From Trifolium pratense (taxonomy: Eukaryota > Streptophyta > Magnoliopsida > Fabales > Fabaceae), in contig NC_060065.1 in assembly GCF_020283565.1 (NCBI RefSeq), positions 42,644,409 through 42,708,408 on the forward strand: 64,000 nt of DNA. Direction: 5' to 3'. Shown in pieces: positions 44,943 to 54,804 of this stretch. How positions within the stretch are numbered: the stretch's first letter is position 1; each line of letters begins with the position of its first letter. The translations under genes were made by a program, and so were the position numbers. The notes beneath the pieces are model-generated. The model made no database searches. It saw only the letters and a program-made list of their open reading frames with translations, and was not told where the DNA came from.

Positions 44943-45875
44943 TAAGGAATACGCATTAAAAATATAGGTCCATGTGAAAATTATAAATAAATAAATAAAT
45001 AAAAAGCATACGTATTAAAATATGAGTAGAACAATAAATCTCACGAGCAATAGATTCTCTCCCGTGGCTTTTCCACTGGAGAGAGTACAGTCATGATTTG
45101 TATCATTCAATTGTGTTTAATAATTTTGACCAAATCTAGTTAACCTAGATGGATATAACTGAGATTTCACAAGAATCTTGTGCCACTATAGAGGATGCTC
45201 TCAAGTCCAGTAGTTTTTTTTTTTTTTAAAATAAAAAATAAACACTTGTATTTATATGATTATAAATATACATCCCTTTAGAAATTTAAAAAAATAAATA
45301 AATAGACATTTGTTTTTATATATGAGTGGAAATATGAGTCCATACGGAAATGTTTTTTTAAAAAATAGGCATGCGTATTAATATATGAACAGAAATATAG
45401 GTCCGCGCAAAAATTATAAAAAATGGTCATGTGAATTAATACACAAGTAGAAATATATAGGTCCGCATAGAAATTATAATAAAGTAGCTAGACATGTGTA
45501 TTAATATATGAGTAAAAATATATGAGAATAAATACATGTCCTCGTAAAAATTATAAAAAATAAACACATGTATTAATATATGAATAGAAATATTGGTCCC
45601 CTTAGAAATTATTATAAAAAAAAAAAAGGCATGTGTATTAATATATGAGTAGAAATATAGGTCCCTTAGAAATTATAAATAAAAAAAAAAAAAACATGCG
45701 TACTAATATATGAGTAAAAATATAGGTCAGCACAGAAATTATAAAAAAATAAGCATGCTTATTAATATATGAGTAGAAATATAGATCTGCGTAGAAATAT
45801 ATAAATTGTGGATTTTAATATATGAGTAACATTATATGTCCTCGCAGAAATTATCAAAAAATAAGCATGTGTATT
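44943..45875. repeat. degenerate tandem array of ~80-100-bp units, left part
   Basis: About ten units of the type AGCATGTGTATTAATATATGAGTAGAAATATAGGTCCGC.TAGAAATTATAAAAAATA, with variable A-runs. The array resumes at 49911-50010, so it was split by the SINE and CACTA insertions. Non-coding, AT-rich satellite-like. Confidence 0.85.
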
Positions 45876-46124
45876 TTTAATTTTTTGTTTGTCAAGTAAC
45901 CTAGTTGCTAGAAATTCCAAGTTTAAGGTGGATAAGTGGGATGACCGGGGTACCACTACAAGAAAAAGTCCATTTTTTGGCGGCTTACACCGCCACCATG
46001 TATGTTTATTGTCCAATAATAAAAGCATGTGTGTAGAGTTTTTCTTTTTGTGTCAAGTAGTCTAGTGGCTAGACTCTCATACATTGGGTCAAAAACATAG
46101 TCACATGTCTCTTTCTTTATTTAA

Positions 46125-47599
46125 TCTATATATCTATATATAAAGGATGATAAACTTTGAAACCCTAATTGTAAACCCTAATTCATTGGCCAATCAATGC
46201 TTAACACATTTGTCTCATGTCCAATTGTATCTTGCCAACATAGGTTTGTTTTCATCCAATTATATCTTGCCACTACTTGCTTCACAAAGTGCTTCACTAA
46301 GTCAACTATAACATGCAACCTTCCTTCTATTACTTGCTTCATGTGACATATGTATAGAAGTGAAAAAACAAGTGGCATCATGCATGTATGCCTTCACAAA
46401 GTGCTTCACAAAGTCAACTATCATATGCAACCTTCCTTCTATTACTTGCTTCATGTGACATGTGTATAGAAGTGAAAAAACAAGTGGCATCATGCATGTA
46501 TGCCAATGAACAAGTGTTTTCCATAGATGAATTCATCAACCCTATATAAACCAACTCCTCCTACAATTTCAAACCCACCATTTTCACTTTATCTCCTTCA
46601 ACTCACACACTCCCTCTTCTTTTTTCATTGAATTCTACTTTTTCTCTCCTCTCTATTCATTCACCTTCTTTCTCTTATCTCTCTCACACCTCTCCATCTC
46701 TCCACCTCACTCACATTTCTAATCTCACTCTTACTCACACACACCACACACATCAATTTCTTCCCTCTTTACTAGCCTACATAACATTAACAATATAATT
46801 ATGGTTATTATTGACACTCATACCTATATTCTTCTATATCTATTTATAAATACTTAAAACAAGCAACTAACATGAGAATTTCAAAATAAATGATTAGACT
46901 TTGCATCTACTATGTCAAGAATTAAGAGTATATCAACTCTAAGGACTATGATTATTATTGACAATCATACATAGATTTTTCTATATCTATTTCTAAATTC
47001 CTAAAACAATCAACTAACATGAGAATTTCGAAAGAAATGATTAGACTTTGCATCAACTATGTAGAGAATTAAGAGTATATCAACTCTAAGGACTATAATA
47101 GAAGTGTAGCAACAAATACATCCCAAAAAATGTAAGAATATTGATTTACTCATAGACCTCCATATTGATTTACTCATAGACCTCCAAATTTTGAGTTACA
47201 ATACATGAAGAACTATTATAAATTAGAGGTAACTTATGCTTTAATAATAGGTTATGCCTTTTGAAGGTAATCGTTAAAGCTACGGGTTTAATAGAGATAC
47301 TTGAAGTATATATGGGGTGGGGAGATTAAATATCATATCTCTAATCCTCTTGATTGTGGCGCACGATTGTTGCGACATGATACTATTTCAATTGCGACGT
47401 AAATGATGTCCCCCTTTGATAATTCCCGCATGTTCATGACTAACTTTTTCGGCTAATAGCATCCATGATTGGTATATAAATGATGTCCCCCTAAGAAATT
47501 TCCATATGCTTATGACTAATTACCTCGGCGCATAACAACCATGATTGGTATAGAAATCACGTTCCGGCGAACCCGTGCAACGCACGGGCAGCCGACTAG
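46125..47599 (+). mobile_element. candidate non-autonomous Helitron B
   Basis: The left end is A|TCTATATATCTATATATAAAGG. The right end has a strong hairpin CCCGTGCAACGCACGGG, followed 8 bp later by GACTAG|T, the Helitron 3' signature. At 1,475 bp it has no helicase or Rep. It holds internal duplications (46260-46380 and 46385-46505; 46895-46975 and 47025-47100). Short open frames at 46178-46493 come from these duplications. Confidence 0.72.
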
Positions 47600-48080
47600 T
47601 TTACTAAAATACAAAACCAAATTGTAACGTAAGAGAAACAAAATATTGTAAGCATATTTTCTTGATAATGTCACTGCTAGAAACAAGATGAGTGTTGTGA
47701 TTTTGGAAGAGACAAATTTCAACCGCGCTTCTTCGTGATTTCCACTGTCGTTTTAGAAATAGATTTCATCGGTTGTAGAAACATATTTCCACTGCCCGTT
47801 GTAGAAAGACATCATCTTGCGATTCTTGCCGTTATAGAAACAGATCTCGCGATTTCCACTGTCGTTGTAGAAACAGAGAAATAGATCTCACCGTGTTAGC
47901 CTGTATTTTCGTCAGGCTCAGATTCATGGAGATTCTGCAATAAATTTTATTAGAGAGTGTGTTGATTCTTTTGAAAGATTTCTTAACTTTTATCATTGTA
48001 CAATGAAGGGAAATAGTTCGACAAAAGAGATTTTACTAAAAATCTCTCAATTTTGAAATTATATGTTAAGCTAACCTTTT

Positions 48081-48612
48081 TGTCGAACTCGACACGTGAT
48101 CGTTTCTGTCGAACCCGACAGTATTGTTGTATCTGTCGAACTCGACACCTTGTTGTGCCTTCTTAGAAATGAGTATTGGGCCTAACTCATCCTTACAAAA
48201 CCGGCTTGTAAGGTGAGGATTGCCTCTAGTATATAAACACTTAGTCAGGTCATCTCTCAACCGATGTGGGACTCTTAACACACTCCCTCACGCCCAGCAC
48301 TATTGGGCTTGGTGCGTGGATATAAACGGTAGGTGGCCCGATAACGGAAACCTGATAACAGGTGGCCCAACGGATCGTGGAGAGGCTCTGATACCATCTT
48401 AGAAATGAGTATTGGGCCTAACTCATCCTTACAAAACCGGCTTGTAAGGTGAGGATTGCCTCTAGTATATAAACACTTAGTCAGGCCATCTCTCAACCGA
48501 TGTGGGACTCTTAACATGCCTGTCGAACTCGACAATGCTTTTATGTATCTATCGAACTCGACATATGGCAGTCCCTGTCGAACTCGATATTTTCTTTGTA
48601 TGTGTCGAGCAA
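48081..48612. repeat. regularly spaced near-palindromes TGTCGAACTCGACA
   Basis: Copies at about 48082, 48111, 48134, 48521, 48547, 48577 and a partial one at 48603, spaced 23-30 bp apart when the TRIM insertion is discounted. Individual copies differ by one base (CGAACCCGAC, ATCGAACTCGAC). They lie upstream of a TATA-like motif in the putative solo LTR, in an enhancer-like position. Confidence 0.8.
48161..48516 (-). mobile_element. TRIM (terminal-repeat retrotransposon in miniature)
   Basis: A complete 356-bp element. It has two 120-bp terminal repeats (48161-48280 and 48397-48516) that differ at one visible base, and a perfect 5-bp target duplication TGCCT (48156-48160 and 48517-48521). On the minus strand the repeats start TGTTAAGAGTCCCACATCGG. 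The primer-binding site TGGTATCAGAGCC (48395-48383) follows the right repeat. The 116-bp interior cannot encode protein. It is very similar in layout to the Katydid-type TRIMs of dicots. Confidence 0.95.
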
Positions 48613-49910
48613 AGATGGTTTATTGGATCATGCAGGAAACGTACACTGCACAGGAAGGCTTTGCTTTGTGGACTTAGCAAAATTTTAAGGATTGTTTCGT
48701 TGCCTAGATCGACTTCGACAGCTGTCAAAGTTCAAATATCAGAAGACATGCAGTCCAAGACACATGTCTAGATTTTAGCATTAGGATTGTATTTCCTTTG
48801 TCTGTATATATAGAAGTTTTTCATATGAAAAACGGTCACAAATTCACATATTAAAAATCCTGCAAAAAACTCACAATGCTCACACTGTCGAGAAAATTGA
48901 GTGTCGAAAGGAAAAAGTATGATTCTGTGAACCATCTTATTAAACTCTTTACAAATTCAATGCAAAGTTTATTATTTCAGTCATTATGTCGAATGAAATT
49001 ATTGTCTTCCTTTTATTGATTTCTGCAAAAGTTTTCATTATCACTTGTTTTACATTAAAACATTTTCAAACATTGATAACTTCAAATAAGTGATGAATGT
49101 TCATACTTTCTCAAAATTTACGCACATGCTATGTCCTGAGATTTACTAGTTGATCTCTCAAGCAAGAAATTTAAACTAGCGTTTGTTTACAAAAAATCAG
49201 TGTAAACACACAGTTGTAGAAACAAATTTTCACCGCAGTTGTAGAAACATATCATCTTGCCGTTGTAGAAACAGATCTCGCGATTTCCACCGTCGCTTGT
49301 TCGCGATGGAAGCTCTAACAAATCTGTTACAAGTAGCTCTAACAAATCTGATATTTTTCTTCTTCTTGTGCGACAGCTGAGTAACATTGAGAGAGGATGA
49401 GAGGTAGTTGGTGATGGTGAATGGAGATGAAAACATTGCAGAGAGAGATGATGAGAGGTGGAAGAATGTCCGACACATTTTTCTTTTTCTTTTTCTCATC
49501 AGTGGAAGGATGATAAGATAGGATTCATGAGAGCATGAGATGAAAACATGTGCTGCAACTGATTTTTCTTTTTTATACAAATTTGTAGAATAAAAAAATT
49601 GATAATATGTCACACACTTATCGGCGGCATTGGCCGTCATTAAGCGGAAGAATGCTTTGTTCAATATTATCAGCGGCTTAAGCCGCCAATAAATTATACA
49701 TCATTTTTAAAAATATATTTTTTTAATGTTGTGAGGGTTTTTTCTAACTTACTGAAGGCTTAGGCTGCCAGTAACATATTGAGGGTTTAAGCCCTTAGTA
49801 AGTGTTATTCAAATTTGCTAGTAAATAGGTGTTTTCTTGTAGTTTACGAACCTCGACCCCTGCATATATAATGCAATGTCCTTGTTAACCATGAGCCATA
49901 CTCATAGAAC

Positions 49911-50122
49911 AATAAGCATATGTATTAATATTGAGGAGAAATATAAGTCTGCGTTAAAAAAAATTAAAGAAAAAAGTAGACATAAATTGACCCTTTTTAA
50001 AAAAAAAAATACTTGTTAACTTGAACTTATGTTAACAATGTGACTAATTATCGGGATGGATAAATGGGTAAAATCTAATGTGATTTTTTTAAAAAAAAAT
50101 AGATATAAATTGGCCCTTTTTA

Positions 50123-50154
<32 letters not shown>

Positions 50155-50203
50155 GGTAATTTAACCTTATTTTAACAATGTGACTAATTATAGGGATGGA
50201 TAA
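49911..50203. repeat. tandem repeats left of the Mutator-like element
   Basis: Continues the satellite array to about 49990. Then two ~120-bp units share TAGA(C/T)ATAAATTG(A/G)CCC and AACAATGTGACTAATTAT.GGGATGGATAA. The second unit is cut by the Mutator-like element, and its continuation is at 54062 (GATGGGTAAATGGGTAAAATC). Confidence 0.75.
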
Positions 50204-53200
50204 GAGAAATTCTTAGGTGAGTACTCACCTAAGCATTAATTATTAGGCACGACCAATCATAAAATTACAACTCATTAATATATTAAATAATTCTAAATAA
50301 ATAATAGAGTATTAATAAGAGCAAATCTTAACAAATCTTGGAAAATAAGGAAATAATAAAACTCACGCACTAGGTTGTTATTAGCAGTTTTATTCCCTCT
50401 AAATTGTCATGTTGCCGTCAAAACCAAAACAAGGAGAAAGCTGGACTGTTTTCCTTAGGGTACTTCTCTTCTTTATACATCATCTATATTATTGTTTCTA
50501 TGTTTCTTTCTATTTACATGGTTGAATGTCCATATTCTTTTTCTTCTTTTTTATTGTTATAAACCGTACATAGATTATTTCATCATAGAATTATACATTT
50601 ATTTTCTTTCACGCCATTTAAAATACAATTATATTATTTGTAGGAAAAATATGGAAATTGATGGATCTAAAGAAATTTTTCTTGGTCAAGTTGTGAATAA
50701 TAAGGATGAGGCCTACGACTTGTATCAAGAACATGCCTTCAAAATGGGTTTTAGCGTACGTAAGGGGAGGGAGTTATATTATGATAATGAGAAGAAACAA
50801 ACACGCTCAAAAGAATATTATTGTTCTAAACAAGGGTTTAAGAACAACAAACTCGAAGGTGAAGTGTCTTATGAGAGAGCAGATTCAAGAACAAATTGTA
50901 ATGCTATGGTGAAATTTAATGTGAGCAAGGAAGGTTTATATACAATAACCAAGTTGGTATTGAATCACAATCATGAGTTTGTACCTCCTGAGCAAAGACA
51001 TATGCTACGTTCTATGAGAAATTTGTCAAATGCCAAAGGTGATGTCATAAAGTCCATGGTGAATTCTGGTATGAAAGTTACAAATGTTTGGAGTTATCTT
51101 GGTGAAGAAGTTGGAGGATTTAATAATCTTGGTATAACTTTGAAAGATATGCACAATTATGTCTACACAGAAAAGTTGAAGTCAATTGAAGCTGGTGATG
51201 CTCAAGCTTTAGTTAACCATTTACAAAATAGACAAGCACAAGATATCATGTTCTACTACAGTGTGCAGTTAGATCAGGAATCACGTTTGACCAATGTCTT
51301 TTGGAGAGATGGTAAATCTAAAATTGATTATGACTGTTTTGGAGATGTTGTTGTTTTTGATACTACTTATCGTACTAATAAATACAATTTGATTTGTGCT
51401 CCATTTGTTGGTGTAAACCATCATTGGCAAAATGTCATGTTTGGTTGTGCCTTTTTATTTGATGAAACCGCCACTTCTTTTACTTGGTTGTTCAAGGTGT
51501 TTTTGGAGAGTATGGAAAACAATCAACCAAAAACTATCTTTACGGATCAAGATTCAGCTATGGCAAAAGCAATTAAAGAGGTAATGCCAAATGCATGTCA
51601 TCGATTATGTTTGTGGCATATAGCTAAAAATGCTCCTTCACATTTAGGATCTCTCAAATCTAATCCGAAATTTCAAAGCTTGCTTAATAAATGCATGACT
51701 GGTTGTGATTCCGAAGAAGAATTCCAAAACACTTGGGATGGAATGCTAAAAGAGTTTGACCTTCATGACCATCCATGGTTAAGTAACATGTACAAAATTC
51801 GTCATAAGTGGAGCACTGCATATAGTAATAATGTATTCTCTGCTGGTATCAAGTCTTCTCAAAGGAGTGAGAGTACAAACAGTGTATTGGGTAATATTGC
51901 AGGGAAAACAACAAGTCTCACTGATTTTTTAGTAGCATTTGAGAAGATGGTGAAAAAGTGGCGACAATTAGAAGTTGAGAAAGAATTCAAAAATAGCCAA
52001 AGTGCACCCCCTCGTGTGATAAATATCAGTGAAACTTTACGACATGCATCTAAGATATATACTCACAAAATCTTCAAATTTTTTTTGAAAGAATATCTTG
52101 ATGGAACAGGTGGAAGCACTTCTATAGAGATTGGTCAACGTGATAATGTGTCATATCATGAAGTGATATTTAACCATGTGTCCAATAAAAAATATATGGT
52201 GACTTTAGACTCCTCCACCGGGATGATCAGTTGCAGCTGCCACAAGTTTGATTCCATGGGCATTCTTTGTAGTCATGCTTTGCGAATTTATAACATTAAA
52301 GGTATTTTAAAAATACCTGACAATTACTTCTTAAGAAGATGGTCGAAAAATGCAAGGTCTCAAATTTATGAGCAAAGGAGTTCTGAAGAAGACTCTACCT
52401 CCAATTCAATGATCAATGGTGATGACGCTGGTATTCTTTACCGCAATGCTATTATGAAATCATTTTACAATCTAGTTTTGGAGTCTCAAGACCACAAAGA
52501 AGCTCAACAAATCATGTGGGAATTGCTCAATATGGGATTTGAGAGGGTTCGACAGTGTATTGGCAAGTCTAATTCAAAATCAAATGCAGAAACCACAAAG
52601 AACAATTTCATGCAAAATGAAGAAAATGAATGTGCTCCAATTTGTAATCCGCCTTTAGCAAAGACTAAAGGAATGTCTGATACTCGCAAGAAAGGACATT
52701 TTGAGAAAAGAAAGCGAACAACGACAAAAGCAAAAAAACAAAATAAAGGTTAGGGATCAGATTTTCACTTTTTTATGAAGTATATTTTAATTGTATTCTT
52801 ATATGTTAAAATTAAATACTTCCATTTAAGAATTTCTCTTTGTTTATATTTACAGAGAAACAAAATGAAGACATTTTGGGTGGTACGAATAATCATGTGA
52901 GGGAGCCAATGTTTTAGAATGGCTCATGTTTCTTTGAGTGCACCTGTTCAGGTATATCTTATTTAATAATTTTATTGGCTTAATATTATTCACATGTATA
53001 TTTTAGCTAATACCAATTTTTACTCTCTTTGATAGCAACATCCTTTAGCTTTTGGTTTGAATGCTTCAATTCCCTCTAATAACGTCTTATATGGAATGAA
53101 CTCGACCAATTATTTAAATCAGGTAGAGTGATCAATATATGCATTATATTATTTGCATCCAGTGATATATGCTTCCTTTAATAATTAATATTGATATTCA

Positions 53201-54061
53201 CTTCTGATAATTACTTTTTTTTACAGGAACCTTACCATTATAGTTGGTTGCCTCCAAGTAGCAGTACTGATCAAGACAAACAAGGATAATTTGTTCTTAG
53301 CATCAAAGATCAAACTATTGAATGGCATTTGACATAATTTTTGTTTTGCATTTACATTTAGCAATTTTAATTATAAGTTATAATTAGATGAAGACAATTT
53401 TATTTTGAAGGATATTTTAATTTATTTTACTACAATATTATTGCTCTACTATTTGCTAAGTACACCGAGTTTTACTGATTTTTTATGTCTATTTTAAGTT
53501 GTGATTATAGTTTGGTACATATTCATATATAGACTCTATTTCACAATGCTAAGTTTTGAGTTCATAGCTTATGGCTTATAAGTTTATATGATAAGACCTG
53601 TTTGATAACATTATTTTCTCACGAGCTTATTTTACTAGGTACATGCACGTATTTTTATAAGCTAATTCAATTTGCTTATAACTTATTAATTTTTCTCCCA
53701 AATTCTTACTTAAAAAAATAAATATTAATTAAATATATTAATTTTTTATTTCATTTCATATTCATAAACTAATTCAACCGTTATTTTTACCGAACATCAC
53801 AAATTAAATCAATTTTTTTGTGTCACCACATCCACACATACAAATTGTGAGGGAATATAACTTACTAAAAATTTGGCGCAAAAACAAATCAAGTTGGCAT
53901 GAGTTTCATTATTTCCTTATTTTCCAAGATTTGTTGAGATTTGCTCTTATTAATACTCTATTATTTATTTAGAATTATTTAATATATTAATGAGTTGTAA
54001 TTTTATGATTGGTCGTGCCTAATAATTAATGCTTAGGTGAGTACTCACCTAAGAATTTCTC
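50204..54061 (+). mobile_element. Mutator-like element (MULE) with FAR1-type transposase
   Basis: A 3,858-bp element with nearly identical ~163-bp terminal inverted repeats (50204-50366 and 53899-54061). It is flanked by 9-bp duplications GATGGATAA (50195-50203) and GATGGGTAA (54062-54070), one mismatch. Repeat ends start GAGAAATTCTTAGGTGAG and contain a 22-bp perfect palindrome (50212-50233). The only gene inside is the FAR1-like transposase. The terminal repeats differ by only a few bases, so the insertion is recent. Confidence 0.93.
50651..53289 (+). CDS. FAR1/FHY3-type MULE transposase
   Basis: Main exon 50651-52748 encodes 699 residues. There is an N-terminal FAR1 DNA-binding domain (residues ~19-108: EAYDLYQEHAFKMGFSVRKG, YYCSKQGFK, CNAMVKF, HNHEFVP). 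A MULE DDE transposase core follows (~230-400: VVVFDTTYRTNKY, TIFTDQDSAMAKAI, CHRLCLWHIAKNA, EEEFQNTWDGM). Last is a SWIM zinc finger (~528-545: CSCHKFDSMGILCSHAL). Three small 3' exons fit GT-AG rules (52856-52951, 53036-53122, 53227-53289) and end at TAA. In the first of them a run of four T at 52912-52915 puts a stop in the frame entered from exon 1, while the frame leading into the later exons is open; this looks like a one-base frameshift. Start: the upstream in-frame stretch from 50492 ends in a TTGTAG acceptor at 50643 and looks like intron. It probably binds the element's own repeats. FAR1 and FHY3 host regulators derive from such proteins. Confidence 0.9.
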
Positions 54062-54129
54062 GATGGGTAAATGGGTAAAATCTAATGTATCTTCTTTTAT
54101 TATATTTATATAGATTATTTTTCTTTTGA

Positions 54130-54397
54130 TAGGTTTTGTTGCCTATCATGAAAAGTTAAAAGAGAAATAAAAAATATTTATTGAAGGCTACTTGACAAAA
54201 AAAATTATTAAATATAAAGTGGTGCATTGAGCAAAAGAGACACACATGACACATTTAATAATTATTTTATTTTATGAATGGTTTTTTACATGTCTTAAGC
54301 GCTAAATATTATTTAATTGAAATTAGAAAATCTTGAAATTTTTTCGTATAAAGTGATCAAAATAATATCTATTTATTACATACAAAGGAGGAAAAAT
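54130..54397 (+). promoter_or_regulatory. NCR promoter block, gene 5
   Basis: Shares AAAAGTTAAAAGAGAAATAAAAAATAT, a CATGTCTTAAGCGCTAAATATT variant of the conserved block, TTCGTATAAAGTGATC (TATA, about 54344) and TTATTACATACAAAGGAGG. The right end of the MULE is only ~70 bp upstream of the block. Confidence 0.65.
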
Positions 54398-54685
54398 ATG
54401 GCTCAAATTCCATATCATTTTTATGTTTTGATCATATTTCTTTCTCTATTTCTTGTTAAAACCACTAGTAGTAGTCGTAGTAGTAAGTCATTTAACACAC
54501 CATTTACAAATATCTAATGTATCTTATATGAAATATTTCATCACTTTTTGGTAACAATTCTTTTGTTCTTTTCAGACGTTATAAATACCAGTATTCCCTG
54601 CAATATGCCCTATGATTGTCGCGAAATTACTTGTATTGCTCCTAAAGTTCCGTGGTGTGTTAATTGTTATTGTACATGCGTTTAG
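54398..54685 (+). CDS. NCR: nodule-specific cysteine-rich (NCR) peptide 5, seven cysteines
   Basis: Exons 54398-54482 and 54576-54685 with a GT-AG intron (GTAAGT; TTTTCAG) give 64 residues. The signal peptide starts MAQIPYHFYVLIIFLSLFLV. A serine/arginine run (SSSRSS) precedes the intron and is two residues longer than in NCR1. The mature peptide has the six conserved cysteines plus one more: IPCNMPYDC, ITC, then WCVNCYCTCV. Spacing is C-X5-C-X4-C-X7-C-X-X-C-X-C-X-C. An odd cysteine count is unusual for the family and leaves one thiol free, or allows a dimer. Confidence 0.94.
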
Positions 54686-54707
54686 GATCAAAATAATTTT
54701 ATATTGT

Positions 54708-54795
54708 CCGTTTTCGGGTAACCCCTTAGTTGAAGAGTCACTTTGCAACATAGAGGTACTTGATTCGAAACTTGGCATTAGCAAAAAAAAAAAAA
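54708..54795 (+). mobile_element. 88-bp SINE-like insertion in the NCR5 3' flank
   Basis: CCGTTTTCGGGTAACCCCTTAG...GGTACTTGATTCGAAACTTGG followed by an A13 tract, flanked by a 9-bp duplication TTATATTGT. The paralogous flanks of NCR1 and NCR2 read TTTTATATTGTTTGTA without interruption, so the empty site is visible. The box B-like TTGATTCGAAAC supports tRNA origin. Confidence 0.82.
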
Positions 54796-54804
54796 TTATA
54801 TTGT

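Larger units (their letters stand above)
47894..49208. mobile_element. candidate solo LTR carrying a nested TRIM
   Basis: TGTTAGCCTGTATTTTCGTC at the left and ATCAGTGTAAACA at the right give TG...CA ends. The near-matching 5-bp flanks are CACCG and CACAG. It interrupts the duplicated GTTGTAGAAACA segments of the CACTA interior. A promoter-like TGTATATATAGAAG (about 48800) is preceded by an array of GTCGAACTCGAC palindromes, as in an LTR U3 region. No internal domain or second copy is present. Confidence 0.55.
45954..49844. mobile_element. non-autonomous CACTA (En/Spm) element with nested insertions
   Basis: The left end is CACTACAAGAAAAAGTCC. The right end is TGTTTTCTTGTAGTT, where the expected final G is T. 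It is flanked by the 3-bp duplication TAC (45951-45953 and 49845-49847). Subterminal repeats of the GGCGGCTTA..CCGCC type are present at both ends (45978-45998; 49621-49700). No transposase is encoded. The interior contains Helitron B, a solo LTR with a nested TRIM, and paired GTTGTAGAAACA..TCTCGCGATTTCCACCGTCG segments (47690-47890 and 49190-49300). Confidence 0.82.
45876..49910 (-). mobile_element. SINE split by a CACTA element
   Basis: The two halves are 45876-45953 (T-rich start, GTCAAGTAACCTAGTTGCTAGAAATTCC, GGATAAGTGGGATGACCGGGG) and 49845-49910 (GAACCTCGACCCCTGCATAT, CAATGTCCTTGTTAACC). Together they match the complement of the intact SINE at 35764-35893. A 16-bp duplication AATAAGCATGTGTATT / AATAAGCATATGTATT (45860-45875 and 49911-49926) flanks the pair, although that word also recurs in the host array. 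Confidence 0.8.

Noticed and set aside
46178..46493. Two similar minus-strand open frames
   Set aside because: Products of an internal duplication in Helitron B, no coding signature.
48081..48612. Regularly spaced repeats looking like a CRISPR array
   Set aside because: Eukaryotic LTR context, unequal spacing, palindromic 14-bp repeats with substitutions, and a TRIM in the middle; no cas genes.
50492..50650. N-terminal extension of the FAR1-like protein by 53 residues
   Set aside because: The stretch is Phe/Tyr/Ile-rich by composition and ends in a TTGTAG splice-acceptor-like site just before the natural MEID start.
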